Assembly: GCA_945957185.1 (NCBI GenBank)
Contig: CAMFKA010000069.1
Coordinates: forward strand, 1-9,727
Direction of reading: 5' to 3'
Length of the DNA stretch: 9,727 nucleotides
From: an uncultured Chlamydiaceae bacterium
GTDB taxonomy: Bacteria; Chlamydiota; Chlamydiia; Chlamydiales; Parachlamydiaceae
Part shown: piece after piece, positions 1 to 6,860 of the stretch
Numbering within the stretch: position 1 is the first letter of the stretch
Layout of the letters: every line of letters begins with the position of its first letter
Translations under genes and position numbers: made by a program
The notes under the pieces: model-generated
Told to the model about the DNA's origin: nothing
Databases searched by the model: none
The model's input: the letters and a program-made list of their open reading frames with translations, nothing else

Positions 1-154
1 GTATAGCAGAACGAACCGATTATGACAAACAGGGTTAAATTGTTAACAACTCGTTAAGAATAAATTAATTTATTAAAAACATAACAATATAAATTGAATA
101 TTAAAATATATATTTGTTACAATTAACTAAGAAATCATAAAATAACGGTGTTGT
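1..154. other. AT-rich intergenic leader, possible end of an upstream gene
   Basis: The first ~40 bases are less AT-rich than the rest. One + frame reads IAERTDYDKQG and stops with TAA at 36-38, which could be the C-terminus of a gene lying mostly outside the window; this is too short to be sure. From about 40 onward the sequence is very AT-rich and has no open frame. It contains the promoter-like pair listed at 94-123. No clear terminator hairpin is visible. Confidence 0.4.
94..123 (+). promoter_or_regulatory. Candidate sigma70/sigma66-type promoter for the 155-982 gene
   Basis: TTGAAT at 94-99 and TACAAT at 118-123 are separated by 18 bases. They match the -35 and -10 consensus at four and five of six positions. 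Transcription would begin near 130, giving a leader of about 25 bases. The surrounding DNA is so AT-rich that chance matches are likely, so this is tentative. Confidence 0.35.
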
Positions 155-982
155 ATGCAAGTTAATAACATGAATCAAATTCTCATTGGTCTTGATCGTT
201 ACTCGGAATACGTTCCCATCGTTTCTTATGTCACTCTTCTAGTGAACGCCATTCAAAATCAAACTGTGATTGCAAAAATGGATCCTGCTCAACTCGCACG
301 TAACACGTACTATTCTCACATCAAATCGAAGTCAACTTCACGAAAAGTCATATTGTTAATCCCCATCGTGGGAAATATCATCGTTGCATTATGGGATGGT
401 CTTTTTCAATCACGCTATGACAAAAACTATCAGTTAGAGCAACTGAAACAAAATCCAACGAACCTACAATTCGCAGGCCGTCGAATTAAAGGGGATTTGG
501 ACTTTGTAAAACAGGCTGTGTTACATGATTCTTCTGCCATTCATTCAGTTTCAGATGAGCTTAAAAACGATGCAGAAATTGTTAAATTAGCGATTGCAAA
601 TGTACTAAAATTTGCTCAAGAAAATCCCTTTAAGAAATGGGAAATCCGAGGTATGAGCGAAAAAATCGCACGGAATTTGAACGACGAAAATCGCGCAGAC
701 CCGATAATTATGAACATACTTGTCCAGCTAAATGGTGAATTGATCCGTTTTAGTTCTCCCGAGCTGAAAGCAAACGATCTTCATATTAAAATCGCAGCGC
801 ACGAAAATCTATATTCTCTTCGTTACGTCAATCTTGAAAAAGCTGTCCCCATTGCAATCCAAAAAATTAAGTCCAATCCTCAATCATTTTTTGACCTTCC
901 TGCGGAATTGATGCGCCATCCTCGTGTGTGGGAAACTCATCAGCTCTATTCTAGAGGATGTTTACAAAGTTCGATCGGATGA
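155..982 (+). CDS. Hypothetical protein with two hydrophobic segments and DUF4116-like repeats, C-terminus probably frameshifted
   Basis: The function is not recognised. The N-terminal third has two hydrophobic segments, about residues 19-38 (EYVPIVSYVTLLVNAIQ) and 64-84 (KVILLIPIVGNIIVALW). Paired 'PIVS...' and 'IPIVGNII' segments of this sort are frequent in chlamydial proteins of unknown role and may insert in or bind a membrane. Residues 97-147 carry two repeat-like units of the DUF4116 type, in which an NP..LQ.A element alternates with a D.d.V..Av element. A more diverged unit lies around 237-260. There is no classical cleaved signal peptide. The start ATG has only a weak ribosome site; a second ATG at 170 is an alternative. 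The last ~15 residues look unlike the rest, while another frame continues sensibly to 1022, so the gene may be frameshifted near 930-935. Role in host interaction is inference only. Confidence 0.7.
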   Translation: MQVNNMNQILIGLDRYSEYVPIVSYVTLLVNAIQNQTVIAKMDPAQLARNTYYSHIKSKSTSRKVILLIPIVGNIIVALWDGLFQSRYDKNYQLEQLKQNPTNLQFAGRRIKGDLDFVKQAVLHDSSAIHSVSDELKNDAEIVKLAIANVLKFAQENPFKKWEIRGMSEKIARNLNDENRADPIIMNILVQLNGELIRFSSPELKANDLHIKIAAHENLYSLRYVNLEKAVPIAIQKIKSNPQSFFDLPAELMRHPRVWETHQLYSRGCLQSSIG

Positions 983-983
983 T

Positions 984-1012
984 TTGAATTTTAATCATTT
1001 TTATGGTGTAAT
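984..1012 (+). promoter_or_regulatory. Candidate promoter for the pseudouridine synthase operon
   Basis: TTGAAT at 984-989 and TGTAAT at 1007-1012 are spaced by 17 bases. They match the consensus at four and five of six positions. Transcription would start near 1019, about 29 bases ahead of the start codon at 1048. If the first gene really extends in the shifted frame to 1022, this promoter lies inside its 3' end. Confidence 0.45.
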
Positions 1013-1047
1013 GTTTCCTTGAAGTTCTAACGGTTAAAGAGGAAACA

Positions 1048-1752
1048 ATGGATCCAACAAAACAGCGATTAAGCAAATTTATGGCATCTGCCGGAGTCGC
1101 ATCGCGCAGAGCTTGCGAAGAGCTGATTTTCGCCGGTAGAGTCACTGTCAACGGCGAAGTTGTGAAGCTTCCTCAAACCCAAGTGAACGGGCAAGAAGAC
1201 ATCGTAGTGGATGGCACATCCATCGGAAGCAAACAAAAAAAAGTTTATTTCATTCTCAACAAACCGAAAGGTTATGTCTGTTCCGCAAAGGGATCTTCCA
1301 GTACAAAGCTAGTCCTCAGCCTCTTCTCGAATGTTAAAGAGCGTTTATTTACCGTTGGAAGACTCGACAAAGACACCGAAGGGCTCTTAATTGTCACTAA
1401 CGATGGACATTTCGCCAATAGCGTCATTCACCCCTCTAAAAACATTCAAAAAGAGTATGTAGCAAAAACTAACAATGAGCTTTCTCCCGAGCATCTGAAA
1501 GCGATTGCTAATGGAACATTAGTGGAAGGGTGCTTCGTAAAACCCCTCAAAGTAACGAAAGTGCGTAAAGGCACTATCAAAATTGTGATCGGAGAGGGCA
1601 AAAAGAGAGAAGTGAGAATGTTGCTCGAAGCTGCCGGACTGAAAGTTCTGGAGCTCACCAGAATCCGCATCGGAAATCTCACTCTCGGGCTATTGCCCAT
1701 CGGCGCTTACCGTGAAATGACCCCTAGAGAAATGGAGCTTATATTCGAATGA
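1048..1752 (+). CDS. rluB: RsuA/RluB-family 23S rRNA pseudouridine synthase
   Basis: It converts a specific uridine in ribosomal RNA to pseudouridine in the cytoplasm. Residues 7-40 form an S4 RNA-binding domain (RLSKFMASAGVASRR, then GRVTVNGE). The catalytic domain starts with NKPKGYVCS (71-79) and has the family signature GRLDKDTEGLLI at 104-115, with catalytic Asp107. C-terminal motifs EGKKREVRMLLEAAG (183-197) and RIRIGNLTLG (205-214) are also family hallmarks. The length, 234 aa, is usual. The SRRACEELI and KREVRMLLE patterns look more like RluB (23S) than RsuA (16S), but the target base cannot be settled from sequence. GAGG seven bases ahead of the ATG supports the start. Its stop codon overlaps the next start in ATGA, so the following gene is translationally coupled. 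Confidence 0.93.
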   Translation: MDPTKQRLSKFMASAGVASRRACEELIFAGRVTVNGEVVKLPQTQVNGQEDIVVDGTSIGSKQKKVYFILNKPKGYVCSAKGSSSTKLVLSLFSNVKERLFTVGRLDKDTEGLLIVTNDGHFANSVIHPSKNIQKEYVAKTNNELSPEHLKAIANGTLVEGCFVKPLKVTKVRKGTIKIVIGEGKKREVRMLLEAAGLKVLELTRIRIGNLTLGLLPIGAYREMTPREMELIFE

Positions 1753-2912
1753 AAGAACGCCGCACCCCCGATTTAGATTTAGAAACGATCATTCCCATCC
1801 TCATAGGATTTTGGAGAAGATTACACAAGCTTTCCGGTCCACAAGAGGAGCTGCAGACTCGCGAGTTTAGAGGCGTTGTCGAAGCGATAAAAGCCCTTCA
1901 ACAGCAATCTTATAAAGGAAAATCGCTGCTCGGAATGAACTACTTCGAAGACAAAGATCTCCTCGGAGCATACTTTTTGTATCAGTGGGTTATCCACTAT
2001 CAAGAGGGAATGTCGCTGATCGGTGAACTTCCGGAAGCCCCTAAACGCGTTTTAGATGTCTGTGCAGGGGGATCTCCCTTCGGATTTGCCGCTTTGCGCC
2101 ATGGTGCTGAAGAAGTGATTGCCGCCGACAAAAACATCAGAGTGTTAGAAGCGGGCGCCGAAATTTGCGGTCGTTTTGGAAACACGATGACAGTGCGTCA
2201 ATGGGACTGTCTGAAAGGGGCGTTGCCGGTTGAAGGAAATTTTGACCTGATCATCCTTGCGTATGGGCTGGACGAATTATTTCCCCCAAACAATCCCCAC
2301 TCCAAAGAGCACCGCAAGCTATTTGTGGGCGAGCTATTAAAACGACTTACTCCCGACGGCTATCTGCTGCTCGTTGACGATTCCCACCAAGAAGCCAACC
2401 GGATGGTGCTGCAACTCCGTGAACACTTTGTTCAACAAGGCGTTCCCGTACAGGCTCCTTGCGTATGGCGCGGCGAATGCCCTGCATTAAAAAGCGATAA
2501 AAGTCCTTGTTATGCGCAAAGAAAATTAGAAAAACCGTATTTAATTAGAGAATTTCAACGCGCCGCAGAAATCAATTTAGGTTCATTAAAGATGTCTTAT
2601 GTTATCTTTAAAAATTCGGCAAGCGAATGGCCTAAACTCCCTCCCGGAGAGTTGTTCCGAGTGATTAGTCCTCCGGTCGATTCCTATACAGGAAAACGTT
2701 TTTACCTGTGTGGAACTGTTGGAAAGCGAAATTTAGGCTCTCACTTGCAAGAATATCCGAAGGAAAGTAAAGCATTTGAATATCTAAAACGGGGTGAATT
2801 AATTTCCATCTCGGGAGCTCTCGAAAAACCTAATGTCTTAGACGTCATCGAGGGAACAGAAGTTAAAGTCGTTGCAGCATGTGGAAAACCGATTCCTAGC
2901 GAGGAAACTTAA
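1749..2912 (+). CDS. Rsm22/METTL17-like SAM-dependent methyltransferase, candidate Fe-S ribosome assembly factor
   Basis: This is a class I methyltransferase fold. Motif I is VLDVCAGGSPFGFAA at 101-115, an acidic residue closes the second strand in VIAADKN (D127), and motif IV lies in FDLIILAYGLDEL (165-177). After the core comes a cysteine-rich stretch, C238-x5-C244-x9-C254, followed by KMSYVIF (281-287) and a beta-rich tail starting at RVISPPV (304) with a fourth cysteine at 321. This order (methyltransferase core, Cys cluster, 'fSY' strand, OB-like tail) matches the Rsm22/METTL17 family, which binds the small ribosomal subunit and in mitochondria uses four cysteines to hold an Fe-S cluster. 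Whether this protein methylates rRNA is unknown. The ATG overlaps the pseudouridine synthase stop, so both are made together. A small general methyltransferase annotation is the alternative. Confidence 0.78.
   Translation: MKERRTPDLDLETIIPILIGFWRRLHKLSGPQEELQTREFRGVVEAIKALQQQSYKGKSLLGMNYFEDKDLLGAYFLYQWVIHYQEGMSLIGELPEAPKRVLDVCAGGSPFGFAALRHGAEEVIAADKNIRVLEAGAEICGRFGNTMTVRQWDCLKGALPVEGNFDLIILAYGLDELFPPNNPHSKEHRKLFVGELLKRLTPDGYLLLVDDSHQEANRMVLQLREHFVQQGVPVQAPCVWRGECPALKSDKSPCYAQRKLEKPYLIREFQRAAEINLGSLKMSYVIFKNSASEWPKLPPGELFRVISPPVDSYTGKRFYLCGTVGKRNLGSHLQEYPKESKAFEYLKRGELISISGALEKPNVLDVIEGTEVKVVAACGKPIPSEET
2901..2904 (+). promoter_or_regulatory. Ribosome binding site favouring a GTG start at 2913
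   Basis: GAGG lies at the very end of the methyltransferase gene. It is eight bases ahead of GTG 2913 but fourteen ahead of the in-frame ATG 2919. Normal spacing therefore favours GTG, which follows the upstream TAA directly. The site lies inside the upstream coding region, as expected in a polycistronic message. Confidence 0.5.
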
Positions 2913-3800
2913 GTGGTTATGAATCACGATTTGACACAATTCAAATGGGCGATTCGCAATATTAAAACGTTTATCGATGCTAATGAAGGGCACGAAATCC
3001 CTTCTATTACAGAACTAGACGTACAAAATAACGAAATCGTACTTCCCAAGCAACCTCGCGTTGTCGAATTGGCAAATTTTCTATTTTCGCTGACGATGAA
3101 TGAAAATTCTCCCCAAAAAAATGTACTCAATCTCCTTTTAGAAAGCTCCGAAGTGATTAAAAATTGCTCCGGATACCGGGTTGCCCTGCAAAATGGAACG
3201 ATGGAACAAAAAGAGTTTGTCAATAGCGCTAACAAAGTCATTGACAGTTACAACGAACTGATTGATAAAGCTCAAAATCCTCCCAAAACTTTGCGTGGAC
3301 GTTTTGAAAAAAAAATAAACGAGTCGCGCGGGCTCATGACTGCTAGCGGACTCGATAAAATCCCGGCTCCTCTTAAGTACCGCATCGAGATCCCTCAATT
3401 TTGCACTTACGCACCTTCTTTAAGGGAGCGCAAATCGATCTCCATCACTACGGGGAATTCTGTGATCTCTCAAAAAGTATCGGGCCTCTCGCAACATGTG
3501 AAAACGGAACTCTCTCCACAAACGATGGATATGTACCGTATGCGCGCAATCCGCCTACTCGAAGAGCAAGGACTTTGCAATCGTTTCGACGCACGCACTG
3601 CGGTGATGAATTTCCCCATCGATATTAAATTCACCGATGAAGCTTGTGAAATCACTCAACGATTTCCCACTGTTGACGGTCCGGCTTACATCATTTTTTG
3701 CCGCTTTCTCCGAGATAACCCTTCCGGTGATTACCGCAGTTTGGTGCAAAGTTCGATTCAACTCGAATTTGAAGGCTTCAATTCTAGTGTTGAAATTTGA
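2913..3800 (+). CDS. Hypothetical protein, 295 aa, soluble
   Basis: I do not recognise this protein. No signal peptide, membrane segment or catalytic signature is visible. The N-terminal half (about 1-140) looks mainly helical and charged. Around residues 124-150 there is a basic stretch (KTLRGRFEKKINESRG). Residues 155-190 are more strand-like, and 204-235 form another helix (TMDMYRMRAIRLLEEQG). The C-terminal part (PIDIKF, then GPAYIIFCRFLRDNPSGDY) looks alpha/beta. Four cysteines (85, 164, 222, 245) are scattered, with a fifth at 263, and form no zinc motif. The GTG start abuts the stop of the methyltransferase, so it belongs to the same message; it ends 54 bases before gltX. It may be a lineage-specific chlamydial protein, with a ribosome-related role suggested only by its operon neighbours. 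Confidence 0.72.
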   Translation: MVMNHDLTQFKWAIRNIKTFIDANEGHEIPSITELDVQNNEIVLPKQPRVVELANFLFSLTMNENSPQKNVLNLLLESSEVIKNCSGYRVALQNGTMEQKEFVNSANKVIDSYNELIDKAQNPPKTLRGRFEKKINESRGLMTASGLDKIPAPLKYRIEIPQFCTYAPSLRERKSISITTGNSVISQKVSGLSQHVKTELSPQTMDMYRMRAIRLLEEQGLCNRFDARTAVMNFPIDIKFTDEACEITQRFPTVDGPAYIIFCRFLRDNPSGDYRSLVQSSIQLEFEGFNSSVEI

Positions 3801-3818
3801 CCTCATTTCGTTTATCCT
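3790..3818 (+). promoter_or_regulatory. Candidate gltX promoter within the end of the upstream gene
   Basis: TTGAAA at 3790-3795 and TATCCT at 3813-3818 are spaced by 17 bases, matching consensus at five and four of six positions. The -35 lies in the last codons of the upstream gene. Transcription from about 3825 would leave a leader of ~30 bases. gltX could equally be read through from upstream, since no terminator is seen in the 54-base gap. Confidence 0.35.
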
Positions 3819-3854
3819 AATCACTATTAAAACTCATCTAAGGTTATTACTATC

Positions 3855-5360
3855 ATGACAGTACGAGTACGCATTGCTCCCTCCCCTACAGGAGACCCAC
3901 ACGTGGGAACAGCCTACATGGCGCTTTTCAATTTAATTTTTGCACGTCATAACAAAGGTAAATTCATCCTCCGTATCGAAGATACCGACCGCTCACGCAG
4001 CCGTCCGGAGTATGAAGAGAACATTTACAAGGCTCTCCAATGGTGTGGAATCACTTGGGATGAAGGTCCAGATGTCGGAGGTCCTTTCGGCCCCTACCGT
4101 CAATCCGAGCGGTATCACATCTACAAAGATTATGCGTACGACCTTGTAGCAAAAGGAAAAGCGTACAAATGCTTCTGCACTTCAGAAGAGCTCGACGAAA
4201 TGAGAGAAGTACAAGCCAAACAAGGGGGGCGCTTAGGATACGATCGCCGCTGCAGAAACTTGAGTTCTGAAGAAATTGCCGCTAAAGAAGCTGCCGGTCT
4301 CAGCTATGTGATCCGACTCAAAATGCCTCTAACGGGAGAGTGTGTGTACGAAGATGCTATCAAGGGAAGAATCACTTCCCCTTGGGCAGATGTCGATGAC
4401 CAAATTCTACTTAAATCGGACGGATTCCCCACTTACCACCTCGCCAACGTCGTGGATGACCATCTCATGGAAATCACTCACGTCATCCGCGGAGATGAGT
4501 GGATGAGTTCAACTCCAAAACACGTCTATCTGTACGAAGCGTTTGGCTGGACAGCTCCTCAATTCATGCATATGCCCCTTTTGCTAGGAAGAGATGGAAA
4601 GAAACTGTCTAAAAGAAAGAATCCTACATCGATATTCTTCTATCGCGATAGCGGTTACCTTCCGGAAGCTTTTGTCAACTTCTTGACTTTGATGGGCTAC
4701 AGCATGACGGAAGACCGCGAAATTTATCCCTTAGAGGATATCATCCGCGAATTTGATTACAAGCGCATCGGAGTTTCCGGAGCCGTGTTTGACGTTCAAA
4801 AACTCGATTGGATCAACCAGCAATACCTGATTAAAAACATCCCGTCAGATCAGTTGTGGAACCGTTTACGCGGTTGGTTATTCAGCGACGAATACATGAG
4901 CCGTTTGATGCCTCTCATCAGCACAAGAATCAAAACGTTCGGCGACTTCATCTCTCTTTGCGACTTCTTGTTTATCAATCACCTCAACTACACTCCTGAA
5001 CTGTTTCAGATCAAAGGAATTGCTGCGGAAGAGATTCCATTGCTCCTGCAAGCCATGATCTGGCATTTGGACGAAAACGAAAATTGGGGAAGCTCCGGAG
5101 TGAATCAAGCTTCTCGCGATGTCGCAGAACGGTTTGGCATCCACCACAAAAAAGTGTTGATGCCTGTGTTATTCGCTACTTTGATGGGAAAACTTCAAGG
5201 GCCGCCTTTGTTTGATTCGGCCGAACTTCTTGGCAAAGACCGCACGCGCGTGCGCTTCTTACGCACCATCGAATTTTTAGGGGGAATCTCCAATAAAAAG
5301 ATGGACTTGCTCAAGAAAGGCTGGGCAAATAAAGACTGCAAAGAACTGATTGCTGGATAA
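3855..5360 (+). CDS. gltX: Glutamyl-tRNA synthetase
   Basis: This cytoplasmic class I aminoacyl-tRNA synthetase charges tRNA-Glu with glutamate using ATP. The HIGH-equivalent is HVGTA (16-20) after APSPTGDP. The KMSKS-equivalent is KLSKR (250-254). IEDTD (41-45) and DDHLMEITHVIRGDEW (201-216) are active-site landmarks. A CFC (106-108) plus YDRRC (129-133) set resembles the structural zinc site of some bacterial GluRS enzymes. The ~501-aa length is normal and the C-terminal anticodon-binding helices are intact to PLFDSAELLGKDR (451-463). The RKNPTSI and MGYSM sequences are typical of chlamydiae. Known chlamydiae lack GlnRS and use a non-discriminating GluRS with GatCAB; that this enzyme also charges tRNA-Gln is inference. 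The ribosome site is weak (AGG at 3841-3843). It ends convergent with obg across a repeat-filled spacer. Confidence 0.97.
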   Translation: MTVRVRIAPSPTGDPHVGTAYMALFNLIFARHNKGKFILRIEDTDRSRSRPEYEENIYKALQWCGITWDEGPDVGGPFGPYRQSERYHIYKDYAYDLVAKGKAYKCFCTSEELDEMREVQAKQGGRLGYDRRCRNLSSEEIAAKEAAGLSYVIRLKMPLTGECVYEDAIKGRITSPWADVDDQILLKSDGFPTYHLANVVDDHLMEITHVIRGDEWMSSTPKHVYLYEAFGWTAPQFMHMPLLLGRDGKKLSKRKNPTSIFFYRDSGYLPEAFVNFLTLMGYSMTEDREIYPLEDIIREFDYKRIGVSGAVFDVQKLDWINQQYLIKNIPSDQLWNRLRGWLFSDEYMSRLMPLISTRIKTFGDFISLCDFLFINHLNYTPELFQIKGIAAEEIPLLLQAMIWHLDENENWGSSGVNQASRDVAERFGIHHKKVLMPVLFATLMGKLQGPPLFDSAELLGKDRTRVRFLRTIEFLGGISNKKMDLLKKGWANKDCKELIAG

Positions 5361-5367
5361 AAACACC

Positions 5368-5409
5368 CTGGCTACCTTGGAGTATGCACTAGCTGCGAGG
5401 TAGCCAGGC
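5368..5409 (+). terminator. GC-rich hairpin just after gltX, possible terminator or repeat end
   Basis: CCTGGCTACCT (5368-5378) and AGGTAGCCAGG (5399-5409) are perfectly complementary over 11 bp, with a 20-base loop. It starts seven bases after the gltX stop. No T-run follows, so it is not a classical intrinsic terminator. Its right arm merges with the outer end of the composite repeat at 5405, so it may instead be part of that element. Confidence 0.4.
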
Positions 5410-5737
5410 CGTCCTCGGCATAAGCGTCAACCTAAGACTTTATGCCGCCCCTTACAGGGCTCAGATTGAGATTTTGATCCTACCCAGGTTTCCGTTCGCT
5501 GCACTCACTACAACCTGGGCTATGGTATTCCGTCCCTGTGGGACTTAACGCATATAATATTACGATAACAATTTTTAAACACGATTTCTGCAGCTGAAGC
5601 CCAAAGGGCTGAAATATCGTAGCCCAGGTTAGAGCGAGCATTAGCGAGCGGAAACCTGGGTAAAGAGAAAAACAAAACCGAGGCCTGAAAGGCTGACATA
5701 AAGTCTTAGGTTGACTTCTATGCCGTCCTCGGCCTGG
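5405..5737. repeat. Composite palindromic element of two 140-bp inverted units
   Basis: The ends 5405-5445 and 5697-5737 are inverted copies matching at 34 of 41 positions. Their inner 19 bases (5427-5445 and 5697-5715) are perfect. Moving inward, both halves carry the same series: a small GC hairpin (5448-5461; matched near 5680-5694), an ~18-base spacer, a long hairpin with CCCAGGTT/AACCTGGG arms (5482-5521 and 5621-5661), a short spacer, and another small hairpin (GTCCC-TGT-GGGAC at 5532-5544; AGCCC-AAA-GGGCT at 5598-5610). Each unit is 140 bp (5405-5544, 5598-5737), around a 53-bp AT-rich centre. No coding frame lies within. This is what a non-autonomous MITE/REPIN-like dispersed element looks like. 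No clear target duplication was found. Confidence 0.8.
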
Positions 5738-5753
5738 TATCTAAGCGAACTTA

Positions 5754-6767
5754 CTATCCTGCAGTGCGAGGAGGGACATCCTTTTCGATCGCTTTCAACA
5801 AAGGACCTAAACCGGTTTTGTTTTCGGCAGAAATTTCGAATAGACGATTTTTGTATCCGGAGTAGTGCTGCTTGAAGTTTTTGATGTGCTCAACAGACTC
5901 TTCAGTGTCGATTTTATTGAGAACGACCAACGAAGGACGTTTCAAAAGCTCCGGATTGTATTGTTTAATCTCATTTAACAACACTTCGTAGTCGCTCCAA
6001 GGGTCTCTTCCGTCGATGCCGGAAGCATCTAAAACATACAAAAGAAGCTTTGTTCTTTCGATGTGACGTAAAAACTCAAATCCTAAACCCTTGTTCAAAT
6101 GAGCTCCCTGAATAATACCGGGAATGTCTGCGATGAGGATTTTACCTCTATCTTCACACTGAATGAACCCTAAGTTAGGGCGTAATGTCGTAAATGGATA
6201 AGGTGCGACTTTCACCTTGATAAATGCTAAGGCGCTAATCAGCGTCGATTTTCCGGCATTCGGGAATCCTACTAATCCGACATCAGCAATAAGTTTCAAT
6301 TCCAATTCATATTTTGCTGATTCTCCGGGTTGTCCTGGAGTGCAAGTATTAGGTGCACGGTTGGTAGGAGTCTTGAAGCTTTGGTTTCCTCTGCCCCCTT
6401 TTCCTCCCTTACACGGAATCCATTGCTGCTTATCTTCTGTAAAATCGAAGATCACATCTCCGGTCTGACGATCCTTCACCAAAGTTCCGCAAGGAACTTT
6501 TAAGATCAAGTCTTTCCCGTTCCTTCCGGTGCGGTTATTTGCACCTCCGGAGACACCATTTTCTGCTTTAAGGATGCGTCTATGCCGGTAGTATTCCAGC
6601 GAGTAGACTTGGGCATCGGCTTCAATAATAATTGAACCGCCCTTACCGCCGTTTCCTCCGGTGGGCCCCCCTTTCGGAATATACTTTTCGCGACGCCATG
6701 CAACGACACCGTTCCCCCCTTTTCCTGCGGAGACATCTATATTTACGCGGTCTGTGAATGTGGACAT
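5754..6767 (-). CDS. obg: Obg-family GTPase (ribosome assembly/stress)
   Basis: This essential GTPase binds the 50S subunit and acts in ribosome maturation and growth control. Residues 1-158 form the glycine-rich Obg domain (e.g. GPTGGNGGKGG at 34-44 and KGGKGGRGNQ at 120-129). The G domain has G1 GFPNAGKS (167-174), switch I threonines in PFTTLRPNLG (191-200), G3 DIPG (214-217), G4 NKID (284-287) and G5 SAE (313-315). It stops soon after the G domain at 337 aa, so it lacks the extra C-terminal OCT domain of some Firmicutes. The start is backed by AAGGTG (minus strand, 6776-6781) at eight bases' spacing. It is third in the rplU-rpmA-obg cluster, separated from rpmA by a strong hairpin. Confidence 0.97.
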   Translation of the reverse strand: MSTFTDRVNIDVSAGKGGNGVVAWRREKYIPKGGPTGGNGGKGGSIIIEADAQVYSLEYYRHRRILKAENGVSGGANNRTGRNGKDLILKVPCGTLVKDRQTGDVIFDFTEDKQQWIPCKGGKGGRGNQSFKTPTNRAPNTCTPGQPGESAKYELELKLIADVGLVGFPNAGKSTLISALAFIKVKVAPYPFTTLRPNLGFIQCEDRGKILIADIPGIIQGAHLNKGLGFEFLRHIERTKLLLYVLDASGIDGRDPWSDYEVLLNEIKQYNPELLKRPSLVVLNKIDTEESVEHIKNFKQHYSGYKNRLFEISAENKTGLGPLLKAIEKDVPPRTAG

Positions 6768-6818
6768 GGTATCGTCACCTTAAAAATGATCTACTAAAAG
6801 TTATATTGGAAAATGCAT

Positions 6819-6841
6819 CTGACCCCCGGTGTGGGGGTCAG
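6819..6841 (-). terminator. Strong hairpin between rpmA and obg, attenuator-like
   Basis: CTGACCCCC (6819-6827) pairs perfectly with GGGGGTCAG (6833-6841) around a five-base loop. In the direction of transcription it sits about 20 bases after the rpmA stop. It is followed by ATGCATTTT, so a short T-run comes five bases later rather than directly. It may terminate part of the transcripts, giving more L21/L27 than Obg, or be an RNA processing or stability element. Confidence 0.5.
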
Positions 6842-6860
6842 GAGTGAGAAAAAGAGAGGG

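Larger units (their letters stand above)
5361..5753. other. Repeat-filled spacer between convergent gltX and obg
   Basis: This 393-base stretch holds no plausible gene. Nearly all of it is taken up by the hairpin at 5368-5409 and the composite inverted repeat at 5405-5737. The middle (5545-5597) is AT-rich. It separates two genes that converge, so any strong structure here may stop transcription from either side, but no hairpin is followed by a clear T-run on either strand. Confidence 0.8.

Noticed and set aside
928..936. GGGAAAC as a programmed -1 frameshift site
   Set aside because: The codon phase is GG-GAA-AC, not G-GGA-AAC, and the -1 frame hits a stop soon after. The sensible downstream frame is +1, so a mutation is more likely than programmed shifting.
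951..1151. Minus-strand ORF overlapping the first two genes
   Set aside because: It lies antisense to well-supported coding sequence, with low-complexity composition and no ribosome site.
2924..3241. Minus-strand ORF of 105 codons inside the 295-aa gene
   Set aside because: It is a shadow of the plus-strand gene; the composition (Ser/Thr/Cys-rich) is typical of antisense frames.
5405..5737. CRISPR array
   Set aside because: The repeats are inverted, only two copies, and carry inner hairpins of the same order; there are no regularly spaced direct repeats.
5405..5737. Insertion sequence with transposase
   Set aside because: There is no open frame in the element, so at most it is non-autonomous.
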